NCBI GenBank assembly: GCA_018711955.1 | Contig: DVHQ01000059.1 | Coordinates: 1 to 7,535, forward strand | Length of the DNA stretch: 7,535 bases | Direction of reading: 5' to 3' | DNA from: Limiplasma merdipullorum | GTDB lineage: Bacteria; Bacillota; Clostridia; Christensenellales; Aristaeellaceae | Part shown: one piece after another, positions 6,514-7,535 of the stretch | Layout of the letters: each line of letters starts with the position of its first letter | How positions within the stretch are numbered: position 1 is the stretch's first letter | Made by a program: the position numbers and the translations under genes | The notes under the pieces: model-generated | Databases searched by the model: none | What the model saw: the letters and a program-made list of their open reading frames with translations, nothing else | What the model was told of the DNA's origin: nothing

Positions 6514-6592
6514 GGCGGAAACGATCGAGCGGCAATCCCTTTGGCCGCCGGTCCAATACATTGCAAGATTATGCGGGGGTGCAAGCGGTACA

Positions 6593-7535
6593 ATGACCAA
6601 AGTGAAACTCAAGGATGCCACCAAGGAGCTGCTCAAGGGCGCGGAGGATATGCTGGGCAGCGTGTCCACCATGCGCAAAAGCGCAGATGAGCTGGCGCAA
6701 GCCGCCCGGAAGCTGGAAAATCAGTTTCTCCGGCAGGAGGAGCAGCGCCGCGCGGAGGAGAAGCAGGCCGAGCAGCAGCGCCTGTTGAGCCAGCACGCCA
6801 AGGCATATACCATGCCCGATATGGACGAGGCCGAGGAGGCGCCCAAGGTGGAAGCAAAAGCGGAAGTCAAGCCCGTGGCACCCAAGGAAGAAGTCAAGCC
6901 TGCCCCGGTGGCGGAGAACAAGCCGGCGCCTGCCAAGCCGGCGGAAACACCCGCGGCGGCACAGCCCGCGGCACCGTCCGCGCCCAAGCCGGCTTCGGGG
7001 ACGGCGCGTCCGGCTTCGCAGCCCACGCAGGCCGCAGCGGCCCCCGCCGCAGCGCGCCCGGCCCCGCAGCCCGCGCAGGCTTCAGCGACCCCCGCGGCAG
7101 CGCGTCCGGCTTCGCAGCCCACGCAGGCTTCAGCGGCCCCCGCCGCAGCGCGCCCGGCTTCGCAGCCTGCGCAGGCCTCGGCGACCCCTGCCGCAGCACG
7201 CCCGGCAGCTCAGCCCGCGCCCCAGGCTGCGACGGCTCCCGCCGCAGCTCATCCGGCCCCGCACGCCACCGCGCCTGCGGCTACCCGGCCTGCCGCACAG
7301 CCGCCGCGGGCCACGCAGGGCGCTCAGCCTGCGCGCCCCGCTCAGGGCGCCCAACCCGCGCGTCCCGTTCAGGGCGGTCAGCCGGCCCGTCCGGCGCAAC
7401 CTGCGCGTCCCGCTCAGGGAGGTCAGCCCGCCGCGCGTCCGGCTGCGAACCCGCAGGGCCCGTATGGCCGTCCCGCAAATCCGCAGGGTCCCTACGGCCG
7501 TCCGGCGAACCCGCAAGGCCCGTATGGCCGTCCCG
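6593..7535 (+). CDS. infB: Translation initiation factor IF-2, N-terminal part (runs off the window)
   Basis: The frame runs open from the ATG at 6593 to the window edge, 314 codons. GGGGGTG (6575-6581) lies 11 nt upstream, and no other in-frame start exists back to the ylxQ stop. Identification rests mainly on position: infB follows ylxQ in this operon, and the long low-complexity N-terminus is typical of IF-2. Residues 1-65 are a charged helix, likely coiled coil (TKELLKGAEDML, EEQRRAEEKQAEQQR). Residues about 80-130 are Lys/Glu/Pro/Ala-rich. From about 136 on, the chain is nearly all Ala, Pro, Gln, Arg and Gly in tandem repeats, ending in NPQGPYGRPA units. The usual IF2_N motif (KIRVYELAKELG-like) is not at the N-terminus, and the GTPase domain lies outside the window. 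The 79-nt gap before it holds a 5-bp hairpin (6529-6533 with 6544-6548) without a T-run, so read-through from ylxQ is expected. Confidence 0.8.
   Translation, partial: MTKVKLKDATKELLKGAEDMLGSVSTMRKSADELAQAARKLENQFLRQEEQRRAEEKQAEQQRLLSQHAKAYTMPDMDEAEEAPKVEAKAEVKPVAPKEEVKPAPVAENKPAPAKPAETPAAAQPAAPSAPKPASGTARPASQPTQAAAAPAAARPAPQPAQASATPAAARPASQPTQASAAPAAARPASQPAQASATPAAARPAAQPAPQAATAPAAAHPAPHATAPAATRPAAQPPRATQGAQPARPAQGAQPARPVQGGQPARPAQPARPAQGGQPAARPAANPQGPYGRPANPQGPYGRPANPQGPYGRP
6998..7225 (+). repeat. 48-nt coding tandem repeat in infB
   Basis: A 16-codon unit encoding approximately ASATPAAARPASQPTQ is repeated head to tail at 7031-7078, 7079-7126 and 7127-7174. A 17-codon variant follows at 7175-7225, and a partial 11-codon copy lies at 6998-7030. 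The units differ by a few mostly silent or Ala/Thr/Pro changes, as expected from slippage or unequal exchange kept in frame. They lie in the flexible linker part of IF-2. Confidence 0.85.
7319..7399 (+). repeat. 27-nt coding tandem repeat in infB
   Basis: Three successive 9-codon units (7319-7345, 7346-7372, 7373-7399) encode G(A/G)QPARP(A/V)Q. Degenerate copies continue to about 7440 (PARPAQ, GGQPAARPA). The region is Gln/Pro/Arg/Ala-rich, is basic through its arginines, and is predicted to be disordered. Confidence 0.75.
7448..7535 (+). repeat. 30-nt coding tandem repeat in infB, cut by the window edge
   Basis: Units at 7448-7477, 7478-7507 and 7508-7535 (partial) each encode NPQGPYGRPA. 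The DNA copies differ mostly at third codon positions, while the ten-residue unit is unchanged. The array probably continues beyond the window. It brings Tyr-Gly-Arg steps into a chain otherwise made of Ala, Pro and Gln. Confidence 0.85.

Noticed and set aside
6529..6548. Hairpin between ylxQ and infB as a terminator
   Set aside because: The stem is only 5 bp and no T-run follows, so it is not a convincing terminator within the operon.
7130..7516. Minus-strand open frame opposite the infB repeats, 128 codons rich in Arg and Gly
   Set aside because: It is the reverse reading of Ala/Pro/Arg repeats; there is no ribosome-binding site or independent support.

Overview
The window reads as a chromosomal segment of a GC-rich Gram-positive anaerobe of the Bacillota, most likely a Clostridia-like gut lineage. 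Three things point there: a sortase and cell-wall-type surface protein, the Firmicutes gene order rimP-nusA-rnpM(ylxR)-ylxQ-infB, and a short NusA that stops after its KH domains. The assignment is by inspection only, and no genus can be named.

Layout. Positions 1-2460 (+) hold the 3' part of a large surface protein. It has at least four DUF11-type stalk repeats, then a DUF5979/CnaB-like domain, an internal IPKTG motif, and a complete class B sortase domain at its very C-terminus. Positions 2461-2557 hold two hairpins that close this gene and the convergent tRNA. A tRNA-Lys(CTT) lies at 2558-2633 (-), with its own near-consensus promoter at 2687-2714. Next, at 2735-3649 (-), is a PflX-type radical SAM protein with its own promoter at 3685-3713. 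The divergent region 3650-4060 carries that promoter, a forward promoter at 3763-3791, and a long structured leader of about 260 nt. The leader has a chain of hairpins ending in a weak terminator-like structure. From 4061 to the right edge runs the translation/transcription operon: rimP, nusA, rnpM (ylxR), ylxQ and the start of infB, which runs off the window inside repeat-coding sequence.

How the parts work together. RimP (30S maturation), NusA (pausing, termination, antitermination), RnpM (RNase P modulator), YlxQ (L7Ae-family RNA binder) and IF-2 (initiation) form one co-transcribed RNA/ribosome operon. The leader terminator suggests attenuation. In Bacillus subtilis nusA is known to be autoregulated by NusA-dependent termination in its leader, so the same logic is plausible here. 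The sortase fusion is unrelated in function and ends at a strong bidirectional terminator.

The two points most worth a second look are the stalk-IPKTG-sortase fusion, where a substrate-like motif and the enzyme sit in one chain with no membrane segment between them, and the rimP leader, where one hairpin overlaps the 5' arm of the candidate terminator. The rest is ordinary housekeeping.
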